Origin: Cliona cf. orientalis
Lineage: Eukaryota; Porifera; Demospongiae; Clionaida; Clionaidae
Length of the DNA stretch: 64,000 nucleotides
NCBI GenBank assembly: GCA_963930775.1
Contig: OZ005689.1
Span: 17,941,775-18,005,774 of the forward strand
Direction of reading: 5' to 3'
Shown: piece after piece, positions 10,542 to 21,672 of the stretch
Layout of the letters: the number at the start of each line of letters is the position of its first letter
Position numbering within the stretch: position 1 is the stretch's first letter
Notes under the pieces: generated by a model
What the model was told of the DNA's origin: nothing
The model's database searches: none
What the model saw: the letters and a program-made list of their open reading frames with translations, nothing else
Made by a program: the position numbers and the translations under genes

Positions 10542-11677
10542 TTATTGAGCTGCATTCTTCTTCCTCCTCAGATATTGCGCAGCCTTCTTGGATTTCATTT
10601 GGAGTCCAGCCAATTCAGTATTAAGTTCCCGCCATTTGGATTTCAGCTCAGAAATTTCACTAGCTAATTCATCACACACCTTAAAGTTACGACTTGCAGT
10701 AGCCTGTTCTAGTCTCTGCTCCTTGATCCGTATATGCCTGTTGAGACCAGACAGCTCATCGTTTACCTCCTTGATTCGGCGTTGGCGTTCATAAGCATTG
10801 ATCTTCTGACGCTTTGGTTGCGGTGGTTCACCTTCAGGTGTAGTCGGATTGAGGACCTTTGATCGAGTCTGACCCTTCTTATAACAGTAGCCATCCTCAC
10901 GAACCTTTTTCTTCGCCATTTCAAGGAGGGTGCCTTTCGTTTCCAAAAGTAATGCTGGATTATTGAAGCATAAGCTGAAACTAGCGTTGTTAATTGCCTT
11001 TTGGTAGCTGTTTGGATATTTAGCATATAATATAGCGGATTTTTCTTTAACAATATTTTCATCAATACTTCCATCTGGAGAACGTACCACATTAATGATT
11101 TCCTATACAAAAATAATCATCTATATGAAACAAATGCCAATAATATTATTGATTTAAATATCAAGTTCTAGTTCACATACATTGTCCTGAGGTTTGCGAA
11201 GGCCTACTTGATCGTGTGAAAAACATAGGTGCATTTGAATCGGATTTTGAGCTGATGACGTAGATGAAGACGATGCTGACATCCCTGATGAGGACACTGT
11301 CAAGGTGGTGGATGCCCTGGCATCAATAGTTGTAGTCGTCCCAGCTTCTGGACTCTTCTATATTAAAAATGGACAGCAATCATGAAATACAACAAGCACC
11401 ACCAAAATTTGTACACTACCTTAGTTGACTTTCTTATCACAGCTCGGAGAATAGTTTTATTGGGGATGATCTCATTTTGGTCAATATTGACCCCCCTTCC
11501 ACCCCACTCGTCACTCTGTATCTTGAGCACAAGATCAGCAGGTGATACAGCTAGCTGAATAGCAGCTGCTTCAGTCACAGCTTTGAAATCGCCCATATCT
11601 CCTCCAGACACAAAACTGACCGGAACAGTGTCCTCCTCATGCTCAACCAGCACTTTTTTAGTAACATTTTCAGCCAT
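10542..11677 (-). CDS. Element A accessory protein: ubiquitin-like fold, Ser-rich linker, coiled coil
   Basis: Three exons join in phase 0: 11677-11420 (86 codons, ATGGCTGAA start), 11357-11181 (59 codons, Ser/Thr-rich) and 11102-10542 (186 codons plus TAA), with GT..AG introns. Exon 1 (VTKKVLVEHEEDTVPVSF ... NKTILRAVI) has the beta-beta-alpha-beta pattern of ubiquitin-like or PB1 domains (inference). Exon 3 has CFNNPALLLE, EDGYCYKKGQTRSK, a basic patch PKRQK and a coiled coil with ASRNFKVCDELASEI. Copy B at 20424-21672 is clearly homologous. The TAA at 10542 looks premature, since an acidic tail (DSDESED) continues in frame to a TAG in the hairpin at 10482-10480. Confidence 0.78.
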
Positions 11678-11760
11678 CCCAGTATCTATCAAATGATAGC
11701 ACAAAACCTTTTAAATATAATACCAAACACAAAAGAAATATTTCACTTACCTCACTCATA
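11678..11760 (-). other. 5' leader of Element A with probable leader intron
   Basis: A TAG just upstream of the ATG (11677) could be a splice acceptor. Copy B shows the same layout (gatgcag|gATGGCTAGC at 20424). This suggests the start codon sits near the 5' edge of the second transcribed exon. Confidence 0.4.
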
Positions 11761-12374
11761 CACGTTTGACAAAAAGGAATCGATTCGCTGTCGTTCAGGT
11801 GGATATAAACCGTCCCAACGATCCACGAGGAAGAAGCAAGCAATTGAAGGTCAAAGTTCGTCGCTCGCGCATGCGCAAGTAGATCGACAGACTAGACGGG
11901 TAAAATCCCGTTATTAGGAGCGCAATTTTGGGGTTAATCCCCACTAAATCCCCGTCATATGCCCGCAGGGGGGTAGGTGGGGCGATACATTGATAGGTGC
12001 ATTACATTTACCATCCATAGGTGGTGGCAACAGTTAGTAGAAGGGTTATTTGACATAAATATGATAAACTGGACTTTGATATTTTTTGACTATTAATACT
12101 ACTAAAAACGTGCGTGCGTTTTGACAATATGCCGGGTTTTCTCAGATCCGGTCACATATAATATCATACTTTTTGGATTACATTAATATTAGCTTACAGC
12201 CAATTTGTGATTCCATGCAAATATGCAAAATATATTAACCACTTACGCCTTATTGAGCATTGGATGTTGACCCATTCTAGTGACAGGTATCTCAGTGCCA
12301 CTGCGTATATTGAAGGCACTCACATGGACAGAAATAGAACATGGGGTTCAGATGTTGAAATTTTGACTTTAGCC

Positions 12375-13033
12375 CATATGTAACTGGATCTGAGAAAACC
12401 CGGCATATCTGTCAAACACGCATATGGCACAATACATGTTTTCGTATCTCCAGTAAAAAAATATGAAAGTCCAGTTTTTGTCATATTTGTGCTGTTGTCA
12501 CCGCCTACGGAGGGTAAACGTAAGTAAGTTACCAAGGCGAAATAAGCCTTCATTTTGATCTACCTAGTTAGTACGGCTGCCGTACATAGAGCCCGTTGAT
12601 ATGGGTGCTATTTAGAATTTTCTACCTAGATACAGCTAGATTCATCGAACTACTGTACGTTTGCTCACTTTTTAGCTTCTTGAGCATCAAAGAAAAATCG
12701 GCAACCGTTGTCATCATCGAAATCCAACCCTTGCTCGATCTTTATGTTCCTTTTGAACATCTCCGCCCACGTCCATTTAATTGATTTCTGATTCACGCGT
12801 AGTATACGAAAATGCCATACGCGTGCATAGCAATGCCTTTAGTCCGTAATTTCTCGATTATTGAGGGTGTGGTGCGATCGCAAACAAAGTGCTCTAGCTC
12901 CACAGCCAAGCATGCAATGTGTCTCAGACTTAGAGGCACGTTAGCCCTATGATACCGCTATCCAGATATATAGCTAACTAAAATTTCATGGACTGATAAA
13001 TATGGCGGGTATTCTCAGATCCGGTCACATATG
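12375..13033 (-). mobile_element. MITE-X copy 2, inverted relative to copy 1
   Basis: The termini are catatgtaactggatctgag at 12375 and gatccggtcacatatg ending at 13033, followed by TTAA at 13034-13037. The body matches copy 1 on the opposite strand, including the exon-like block near 12750-12670, which is decayed here (ATG lost). Only ~215 bp separate the two copies. Confidence 0.87.
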
Positions 13034-13037
13034 TTAA

Positions 13038-13640
13038 ACACGTGTGTGTGTGTATATGTGTATTTATACGACCCAAGATATCGCACTTGAGATTGGTATG
13101 GACTCACAATGTTGATTGGACACTTGGTTCCGATAACATAGCAGACGTGTGTATGTTTATTCGACACCCACCTTATCATTTTGATGTGTGTGTAATTACG
13201 AACCTAAATTGCTACTTACACATGTTGATTGATGACCTCTGTGAACTTCACTGGACACGCAAATATGCGGTTTAATATTCATGGGCACTCTGTCTCTCTT
13301 TCTATGCAGTGTACTATCCAATGTTGTGCAGACTGTACATGTGTTCATTTTAAGAGTACTTTTCTCAAGGTGACAACGTTGTGTATTTGCCACTGTACAT
13401 TGCTGAATGCTATGTACCATCCACAGTGCTCTAAAGCGAGCTGCACCACTTGCTGAGCTAGCAATCATGATGTGCTCTCACGCTAATTGACCTGGACTGA
13501 GTCAAATGTGGGGGTACCACTTACATGTATGGCCGTCAAAGTGAGTATTAAAAACAACATACACATAATATTATGCTAGCCTGGTGCACAGACGTGTGAA
13601 GTCAGCACACTAGTATGTTATACTGTAAAGGCTCATTACT
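13038..13640. other. no supported gene
   Basis: A short (TG)n stretch near 13040, then unique sequence with only short ORFs. Confidence 0.45.
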
Positions 13641-13978
13641 ACGTACTAAAGTTAGCTGAGGGTTAATGAACTTTCTCGTGGTATATTCACACTTCAATAT
13701 TTGATGAGACGTTTCGGTCCGTGGACCTTCTTCAGTCAAAAGCACAACTACATTAGACTTAAATAGTGATACATTACGTAATTGTATGATGTGTTCTGAT
13801 AATTGGATAATAATATTGGAAAACGTGCTGACTGTGCAAAATGAGTGGGGATAGGTGAGCAGTAGGGAGGAGAGATATATGAGGCTTAAAACGGGACTAG
13901 AGTGTATATCAAGGTAAGAAGGGATGATAATGGTAAAGTGAGAGTGAAAAAATGAGAGAATAGAAGAATAGGGGGTGT

Positions 13979-15462
13979 TTAAGTCAGTAGTGGTTTCCAG
14001 ATGGGACTTAGTGTATAGCCATTGTCCAGATTGGTGGTGTTTGTCTTAATATGCAGGGTCTCCAGTACTTTCCTCTTGGTTAGATGCTCTTCAAACATTA
14101 ACACTTTTGCAGCTTGCCAGTCTACTTCATGGTTGTGGGTGTCTGCGTGTACTGCTATGCCATTCCTCGAATCCTTCGTCTTGACAGCGTACCTGTGTTC
14201 CTTCAGTCTCATCTCTAGGGATCTCCCTGTCTCACCTATATACACACATTCGCAGTCTGCACAGGGGACCTCATAGACTACTCCTTTCTTCAGCTCGTCT
14301 GGTCTGGTGGATTTCACCTTCATTAGTGATTGTCTCAGGTTGTTTCTTGACTTGCAGATGACTTGGACTCCAAGAGGATGGCAGATTCGCTCGATCTTTT
14401 CGCTCACACCCTTTATGTATGGTATGAACAATTCTTTCTTGCCTTCCTTGTCTGGTACTTCATCTTCCTCCTGTTCCGGTTCCCTTCCTGGTCTCTGTTT
14501 CAGGGTTCTTCTCGTCAGTTTCTTTGGGTATCCATTCATAGCAAAAACGTCGTGGAGGTGTTTCAGTTCTGCTGCTCGTGATGTGTCGCACACGTTGAGG
14601 GCTCTATCCCTAAGGCATTGGATTGTGCCTCTGAGGACTCTGGAGTGGTGATGGGAGTTAAAGTTGATGTATCTGTCGGTGTGGGTTGGTTTACGATATA
14701 CTGTTGTCCGGAGGTGATTGCCGTCCCTTCTCACCAGGACATCCAGGAACGGTCGTTGGTTATCTTTTTCCTCCTCGATGGTGAACGTGATGGATTGGTT
14801 CTGTTGGTTCAGGTGTTGGTGGAATCTCTCTAGTTCATCATCGCCATGTGGCCAGATCACAAAGGTGTCGTCCACATATCTGATCCACATGCTGGGCTTC
14901 TGTGTGATGGTTTTCAGGGTTCTTTCCTCTAGGCTTTCCATGAATATATTCGCTATAGCTGGGGATAATGGGGATCCCATTGCTGCTCCTTCCCGTTGTT
15001 CGAAAAACGAGTCTTCGAACTGGAAGTAGGTGGAGTGCAGGCACAGTTCAATTGCTTGACAAATCTCCGAGGGTGGTAAACTCATTCTTTCATCCAGCGA
15101 CTCGTCCTGTTCCAGTCGGTGTGAGATTACGTCAATGGCCTCAGGTACCGGGACTGTGGTGAAGAGGCTCACCACATCAAAACTGACCATTTTATCACTT
15201 GCATTCAGGACAGTGTTTCGTACTCGTTCTGCAAAGTCCGAGGAGTTCTTGATGAATGAGTCTGATTTGCTAGTTAGCGGGCTGATGATCTTGGTGAGAA
15301 ATTTCGCGATGTCATAGGTGGGGGATCCAATAGCTGATACTATGGGTCGTAGGGGTGCTCCTTGTTTGTGTATCTTTGGGAGGCCGTATAGCTGGGGTGG
15401 TGCGGAGCATTGGGGTTGGAGGCGGAGATGGAATTTCCTGTTGATGTGTTCCTCTCTCTCCC
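13979..15462 (-). CDS. Penelope-like RT plus GIY-YIG endonuclease, 5'-truncated (left copy)
   Basis: The frame is open from the junction at 15462 to the stop at 13979, beginning inside the RT (first ATG at 15190, 403 residues). Motifs: MVSFDVVSLFTTVPV (palm A), GAAMGSPLSPAIANIFME, the catalytic WIRYVDDTFVIW, and FLDVLVRRDGNHLRTTVYRK. The C-terminal GIY-YIG-type domain has VVYEVPCADCECVYIGETGR, SLEMRLKEHR and AVHADTHNHEVDW. This RT plus GIY-YIG order defines canonical Penelope-like elements. The N-terminal region is missing because the copy is truncated, so it is probably a dead insertion despite the open frame. An inverted second copy starts at 15463. Confidence 0.9.
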
Positions 15463-17176
15463 AAGCAATCTACCCAGTCACCTCCGGAAGGCAGCCAAAG
15501 ATCTACGCAATGACCAAAGCATCGTTATCCTACCCGCAGACAAGGGCAATGCCACAGTAGTCATGGATCGGAAGGAGTACGTAGAGAAGATCAATGACAT
15601 GCTCGAAGACGGAACATACGGCAAGCTGAAGAAAGACCCAACAACAGCTGTGGAATCCAGAGTGACCAAGGTGCTAAGGAGATGGGAGAGAGAGGAACAC
15701 ATCAACAGGAAATTCCGTCTCCGCCTCCAACCCCAGTGCTCCGCACCACCCCAGCTATACGGCCTCCCAAAGATACACAAACAAGGAGCACCCCTACGAC
15801 CCATAGTATCAGCTATTGGATCCCCCACCTATAACATCGCGAAATTTCTCACCAAGATCATCAGCCCGCTAACTGGCAAATCAGACTCATTCATCAAGAA
15901 CTCCTCGGACTTTGCAGAACGAGTACGAAACACTGTCCTGAATGCAAGTGATAAAATGGTTAGTTTTGATGTGGTGAGCCTCTTCACCAGAGTCCCGGTA
16001 CCTGAGGCCATTGACGTGATCTCATACCGACTGGAACAGGACGAGTCGCTGGATGAAAGAACGAGTTTACCACCCTCGGAGATTTGTCAAGCAATTGAAC
16101 TGTGCCTGCACTCCACCTACTTCCAGTTCGAAGACTCGTTTTTTGAACAACGGGAAGGAGCAGCAATGGGATCCCCATTATCCCCAGCTGTAGCGAATAT
16201 ATTCATGGAAAGCCTAGAGGAAAGAGCCCTGGAAACCATCACACAGAAGCCCAGCATGTGGATCAGATATGTGGACGACACCTTTGTGATCTGGCCACAT
16301 GGCGATGATGAACTAGAGAGATTCCACCAACACCTGAACCAACAGAACCAATCCATCACGTTCACCATCGAGGAGGAAAAAGATAACCAACTACCGTTCC
16401 TGGATGTCCTGGTGAGAAGGGACGGCAATCACCTCCGGACAACAGTATATCGTAAACCAACCCACACCGACAGATACATCAACTTTAACTCCCATCACCA
16501 CTCCAGAGTCCTCAGAGGCACAATCCAATGCCTTAGGGATAGAGCCCTCAACGTGTGCGACACGACATCACGAGCAGCAGAACTGAAACACCTCCACGAC
16601 GTTTTTGCTATGAATTGATACCCAAAGAAACTGACGAGAAGAACCCTGAAACAGAGACCAGGAAGGGAACCGGAACAGGAGGAAGATGAAATACCAGACA
16701 AGGAAGGCAAGAAAGAATTGTTCATACCATACATAAAGGGTGTGAGCGAAAAGATCGAGCGAATCTGCCATCCTCTTGGAGTCCAAGTCATCTGCAAGTC
16801 AAGAAACAACCTGAGACAATCACTAATGAAGGTGAAATCCACCAGACCAGACGAGCTGAAGAAAGGAGTAGTCTATGAGGTCCCCTGTGCAGACTGCGAA
16901 TGTGTGTATATAGGTGAGACAGGGAGATCCCTAGAGATGAGACTGAAGGAACACAGGTACGATGTCAAGACGAAGGATTCGAGGAATGGCATAGCAGTAC
17001 ACGCAGACACCCACAACCATGAAGTAGACTGGCAAGCTGCAAAAGTGTTAATGTTTGAAGAGCATCTAACCAAGAGGAAAGTACTGGAGTCCCTGCATAT
17101 TAACAAACAGACAAACACCACCAATCTGGACAATGGCTATACACTAAGTCCCATCTGGAAACCACTACTGACTTAA
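15463..17176 (+). pseudogene. Penelope-like RT plus GIY-YIG endonuclease (right copy, one premature stop)
   Basis: The element sequence begins at 15463 with SLPSNLPSHLRKAAKDLR and IVILPADKGNATVVMDR, the usual N-terminal Penelope RT block, absent from the left copy. It continues through LYGLPKIHKQGAPLRPIVS, palm A, MGSPLSP and YVDDTFVIW to a TGA at 16616-16618. The left copy has a Gly codon there (ggatac versus tgatac), so one substitution splits RT from endonuclease. The GIY-YIG part (16718-17176) stays open with VYIGETGR and KEHR. It also has one extra Thr codon and LHINKQTNTT versus LHIKTNTT. The apparent ORF start at 15410 lies in antisense sequence of the left copy and is not a real start. 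Confidence 0.88.
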
Positions 17177-17523
17177 ACACCCCCTATTCTTCTATTCTCT
17201 CATTTTTTCACTCTCTCACTTTACCATTATCATCCCTTCTTACCTTGATATACACTCTAGTCCCGTTTTAAGCCTCATATATCTCTCCTCCCTACTGCTC
17301 ACCTATCCCCACTCATTTTGCACAGTCAGCACGTTTTCCAATATTATTATCCAATTATCAGAACACATCATACAATTACGTAATGTATCACTATTTAAGT
17401 CTAATGTAGTTGTGCTATGTCTCAGTTTTTGACTGAAGAAGGTCCACGGACCGAAACGTCTCATCAAATATTGAAGTGTGAATATACTACTACGAGAAAG
17501 TTCATAAACCCTCAGCTAACACT

Positions 17524-18134
17524 AGTGTGTGTTGATCACTAAATATTTTTGGGTTACCATGCACTCCAGAGTCCTCGTCCCGTAACTAGAATCAAAGGTT
17601 GGCCAAGAAAAGAAAGTTATATGCTACTGTAGTTAACCTTTGATGCTGACAGGAGTGTGAATAGAAAATTAATGTACTGTCACAAGTTATTTGATATTAA
17701 ATTTTAGTTATTATCAATGCTTATTATCCTCATTGTGCAGGGACGAAATCTCAAGCAATTTATAAAAGGATCAATAACCGAGTAATTCTGCTGTTCATCT
17801 CTCTCTCCCGACTTGGATCTATTGTATTACAGTGTTGTATGTGCAATCATTGTGCTGTATACTGTACTATATATGATGTGTCTGGACATCAAACTTATAA
17901 CAGTGTCATGTTAACAAGTTTGCGGCACCAGCTACTGACATTATACATGCTTGATGTATGTGCTTGCCGCATTGCACTGTTACGCTGCATAGTAATCTTG
18001 ATGGCAACTGTTTGCCAGCCAAACTCTTTTTATGCAGGCAAGTCAAGCTATATGGTTAAAGAAATAGGAGATCATTTCACTGCCATGTTAGTAGTATTAT
18101 TATTATTACTAACATTAAAATTTTCATCTTTCAG
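17524..18134. other. no confidently supported gene
   Basis: AT-rich, with short ORFs. It precedes the proline-rich exons and may hold their upstream introns or exons (for example a tgcag acceptor near 18035), but no frame can be defended. Confidence 0.4.
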
Positions 18135-18473
18135 AAGAATGGGGGCTTCATGGATGCAATAATGGAGTACGGTAAAAAATGTAAGCATTTGTACGAATTT
18201 AAATAAATATGATTTTAACAGAGCTAGCCCTGTTCGAATTCCGTTCCTGCAGACACCACTGCTCCTGTACCGGCACCAGAGGCATCTCCGCCATCACCAC
18301 CCCCTGGCCCTCCACCTCGGTCGCTGCCACCACCACCACCAGCCGGCCACGGAGCCGGAGTTTGCCTCCACTGCCCCCTCCCACTCTGTCGCCACCACCA
18401 CCATCTGAACTGCAGTCTCCATCGCCCCCTCCCCCTCATTCACAGGAGCACTGTCACCTTCCTGGCCCCTTAG
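18135..18473 (+). CDS. proline-rich protein, two 3' exons (partial model)
   Basis: Exon 18135-18180 follows a pyrimidine-rich acceptor (ctttcag) and reads KNGGFMDAIMEYGKK up to a GTAAGC donor. It joins in phase 1 to an exon starting 18253 after ctgcag. The second exon reads TTAPVPAPEASPPSPPPG and continues with polyproline (SLPPPPPAG) to TAG at 18471-18473. A shifted frame is even more proline-rich (PPLPPPTLSPPPPSE from ~18359), so a frameshift or alternative frame is possible. Upstream exons were not found. The proline-rich exon recalls the one at 62196-62548, but homology is not established. Confidence 0.45.
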
Positions 18474-18600
18474 ACCCAGGAGGTGGACGAGGAAGAGGAA
18501 GTAGGTGGGGGATGGGCAGGGGAGGTTGCGGGGGAACGAGGAGGGATGGCTGTTTCCAGATAGTAAAATATGTGACCCTCGATGGAAAAACCGACCACTC

Positions 18601-20012
18601 GTGCTAAAACATGATTTTGCAGTAGGGGGTTCAATACTCGACTCAACGTTATTTATTCAATTTTTTTCTTTGGATATTCTGAAAGTATAGTCCTTTGCCC
18701 ATCCATTTATAAAATTTCAGCGCGATCCGAGCTAGTTCAGTGTGTATCGCTCGAAAAAAAGAATGGCGTTCAGTTTTAGCTAGCTACGTGAATGGACCTA
18801 CGGTGTTATCGATCTATTATAATCAACAAGTCGTGGTCGATCACCATGACAATACCCGTGCTTAGTGAGCTAGCGCAGTAATTCAGTAGTGGCCGACTTG
18901 AGGCCCTTGTCTTGCTTTCGATCCTACACAGAGCAGCCGCTCACCCTCGACTCCACAATCGACGGCACCAGAAGTCAATCAAGAAGACAGTCCCACCCAT
19001 CCACCCCACCCCTAATCATACAATACACTGTCATAATACTGAATTGAATTGTTCACTAAAATCAATATTGATGCCTAACTATCTATGTAGATCGGCAGAG
19101 CTCAACAGCAGCAGCCCAGTCCTGCCTAAGGGACCCCACAGCCTTGAGCACAACACTGCCTTGAGCTGTCTGAAGACTCAGAATCTAAGAAGGGGGGGGG
19201 GGGGGGGGGTGGTGGGAAGAGAGAAAGAGATAGATGGAACAGGGGAGGGGGGGACAGACAGAGAGTGAAAGAGAGAGAGAGAGGAGGTAAATTACATGGA
19301 CATACAAGTACATACATGGATAATTTGACATGCATGTTACTTGTATGGTTATGGATGAGGATGAAGAAACTAGTACCTGTGCAGCAAACTTCATAAACAG
19401 CTACTGAGAAGACCTTGTCAATGTATCAGTCTCAGAATCACTGTTGAGTCAACAGCCACTATCCTCGTTGACATCCACACAAACCCCAGCTCAAATGTGC
19501 CAGCTTGTATACATACCTGTCCCACTATATACAATCTCATGCAAGACTAGTCGACTCTCCTTCCTCATGTTTGTCGCCAGCTTTAAGGCCTCTCCTTCCC
19601 CCTCCCCCCAATTTCTATAAGTACATCATACATGTACATGCACGCATACATGCATGCACACACACACTCTTCAACATGCACACAAACTCTTACTGTACTA
19701 TACATGTACCTTAGCTTTCCAAATGTAAACACTGAGCAGACTCATCCTCACAGTGAGGATATCGCATTCAGTCAGCTGGCAGACTCATAGCACAGTACAG
19801 AGCCTTCATTTTCTCTTAGTACAACAAAGGTATAAAAGCTTTTCACAATCTGCACAGCGTAGTACACATCCTCCAAAATTACATTTTCTGCGACAAAGGT
19901 AAAGCTTTTCACAAGTGTATTTCATACCAAACAGCGCACACAGCTAGCAAGTAAATTCATAGCTACGAATGGCTATCTCATGTGTCAGACTCCTTCGTAC
20001 TTTTCCAGAAGT
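18601..20012. other. interior of Element D, left of Element C; low-complexity tract
   Basis: No gene could be supported. It contains a run of about 19 G near 19192-19210 followed by (GA)-rich sequence to ~19285, and a poly-C patch near 19598. The open frames over these tracts are compositional. Confidence 0.5.
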
Positions 20013-20423
20013 ACTTCATTAGGGTCCGCACGATAAAAATCCACCTTCAAGGTTCGGATATTCAACTCTTGCTACAGGTTACTTTCTGATAGTGTATTAT
20101 GCACCTATCAATGTATTGCCCCACCTACCCCCCCACGGGCAATGGAGGGGCATTTGCTCGCATTTGGATCGGGTAGTCCGCCCGTGATGAGGGGGGTTTT
20201 ACCCATCGTACGTTCATAATATTTGGCGCCTGCGCGATGAATCGCTTCTGACCACGCCCATTCCCTCCTTACCTCGTAACAGTAAGAGAGATTGTATCCT
20301 CTTCCATCGGAGTTTCAAAAGACTGGATTAACTTAGAAAGTAGACAGAACAGGTAAGAACAGCATTCTTTTGTATTTGACTCATGAATTTTATGAATTTT
20401 TATTCGATGATCTCCGATGCAGG

Positions 20424-21672
20424 ATGGCTAGCAGTTCAAGCAGAACTGTCACAAAGAAGGTGTTGGTGGAACTGGGGGATGATAGCCTGCTTGTATCTTT
20501 CACTTCAGGGCTAGTGAGTGACTATGAATCTTTAAAAGAATCAATAGCCGCCAAAACAATGCTTGATGTTGACGATCTCGTTGTGAAAGTGAAAAGTGAA
20601 GAATTCGGTGGAAAGTGGGTAAACTTGACGAAAGAAGATGCAGTTCCGGATAAAAGTGTTGTCATGTGTGTTGTGAGGACCTCAAAGGTATGCTCATATC
20701 AGACCAGAATAGTGAAAGAGGGGTATGATATTGCGTTGCTTTTTTTAGCCCCAGATCCTACCACCGGATACATCGGCCGCTATTTCAGCTACAGCAACTA
20801 TGTCAACACAGAGTCGCCCTCTAGATACTGGAACTACCACACACCCAAATGAGACTATCATTCACACACGATAGAAAACCGATGGAGAATGTATGAAACA
20901 TTACTAGATTTATTGTACAAGCTGTTTATTATATTTTTGTGTATAGGAAGTGGTTTGTGTATCATCTGATTCAATTCCAAAAAATGTGGAGCTAGACACA
21001 GAATCAATTCGTGATAAGGCTAAAATCTACACAAAATCTAATCTTAATGATTACCAGAAACGTATTAATAGTGCTAGCGCTGACCTGTGTGTACGTAATC
21101 CAGCATTGCTCCTTGGTAAAAAAGGAGATTTATTTACATTGGCCCAAGAAAAGGTGCATGAAGATGGCTACCAATATAAGAAAGGGAAAAGCCGATCAAA
21201 GCGATATATACCTGAAGGTGAAGCGAAGACTAAGAGACCTAGACTGGATTCCACAGCCCGACATGAAAGGATAGTGGAGATTCAGGACTTGATATCTGAC
21301 ATTGATCGTACAATTGGCTTTAAGCAGCGTAGAATCGAAACAGCAACAGCCACTCGGAATTTTAAGACGTGTGACGAGTTATCTCAAGAGATATCAAGTT
21401 TGAAGGCAGAGCGGAGGGAGTACACAGCTGAGTTAGCTCTGCTTCAAAAGAAAGCAACCAAGTCATCTTGGTACCATAAACACAAGGACGCCCAATCAGC
21501 TTCAGTTGGTTCATCCGATGTCAGTGAGAGTCATGATACTCCTATGGAAGAATCCAACCCAAGCCAGACATCAGGAGATGTTCTCGATTTAACCGGAGAA
21601 TCAGAGCTAGATTCGGAATTGGATGTCAACACAGAACCCTCTTTTTATCCAGGCCTCCCTGCGCCGAAGTAG
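20424..21672 (+). CDS. Element A accessory protein (copy B)
   Basis: Exons: 20424-20687 (88 codons, ATGGCTAGC after acceptor gatgcag), probably 20749-20850 (34 codons, Ser/Thr-rich) and 20947-21672 (241 codons plus TAG), all phase 0. Exon 1 repeats the ubiquitin-like pattern (VTKKVLVELGDDSLLVSF ... VPDKSVVMCVV). Exon 3 has LCVRNPALLLGKKGDLF, EDGYQYKKGKSRSKRY, the coiled coil with ATATRNFKTCDELSQEI and an acidic tail ending PGLPAPK. The donor expected after exon 2 (gtatgt in copy A) reads GAGACT here, so splicing of this exon is probably lost. The stop codon lies inside the hairpin at 21651-21680. Confidence 0.75.

Larger units (their letters stand above)
7044..12001 (-). mobile_element. Element A, copy A: 4.96-kb TIR transposon with two genes
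   Basis: Terminal inverted repeats of ~43 bp begin tgcacctatcaatg and run through gccccacctacccccctgcg at both ends. A 3-bp TTA flanks each side (7041-7043 and 12002-12004). Coding is on the minus strand: an accessory gene (11677-10542), then a transposase-like gene (about 10505-7402). A second copy with the same TIRs and TTA flanks lies at 20100-24246. A TTA duplication is known for PIF/Harbinger, but the proteins do not resemble Harbinger to me, so the superfamily is left open. Confidence 0.88.
6186..12158 (+). mobile_element. MITE-X copy 1 (interrupted by two later insertions)
   Basis: The left end is catatgtgaccggatc at 6186 and the right end is gatccggtcacata at 12158. The true element is only ~0.66 kb, because a hAT-like MITE (6399-6761) and Element A (7044-12001) landed inside it. 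It shares the full MITE-X body (the gcgatcg...ccacacc block, cacccggaaatcaattaaatgg, the short ATG exon at 6816) with copies at 12375, 32586, 33693, 34069 and 35927. TTAA precedes the left end at 6182-6185. Confidence 0.85.
13644..17523. mobile_element. two Penelope-like elements in inverted head-to-head arrangement
   Basis: The arm 13644-15462 is the near-identical reverse complement of about 15688-17523. Both outer ends carry gagacgtttcggtccgtgg / ccacggaccgaaacgtctc and gctgagggtt / aaccctcagc. The asymmetric centre (15463-15687) belongs only to the right copy. Differences include a 13-bp block (tatgtctcagttt) near 17416 and single-base or codon changes. Head-to-head copies are known for Penelope elements. 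The 5' end of the left copy stops inside the RT. Confidence 0.88.

Noticed and set aside
7044-12001. Assignment of Element A to PIF/Harbinger because of the TTA flanks
   Set aside because: The 3-bp duplication fits, but the proteins lack anything I recognise as a Harbinger transposase or its Myb-like partner.
15410-15462. Apparent N-terminus of the right-hand Penelope ORF
   Set aside because: These bases are antisense sequence of the left-hand copy, so the ORF start is a junction artefact.
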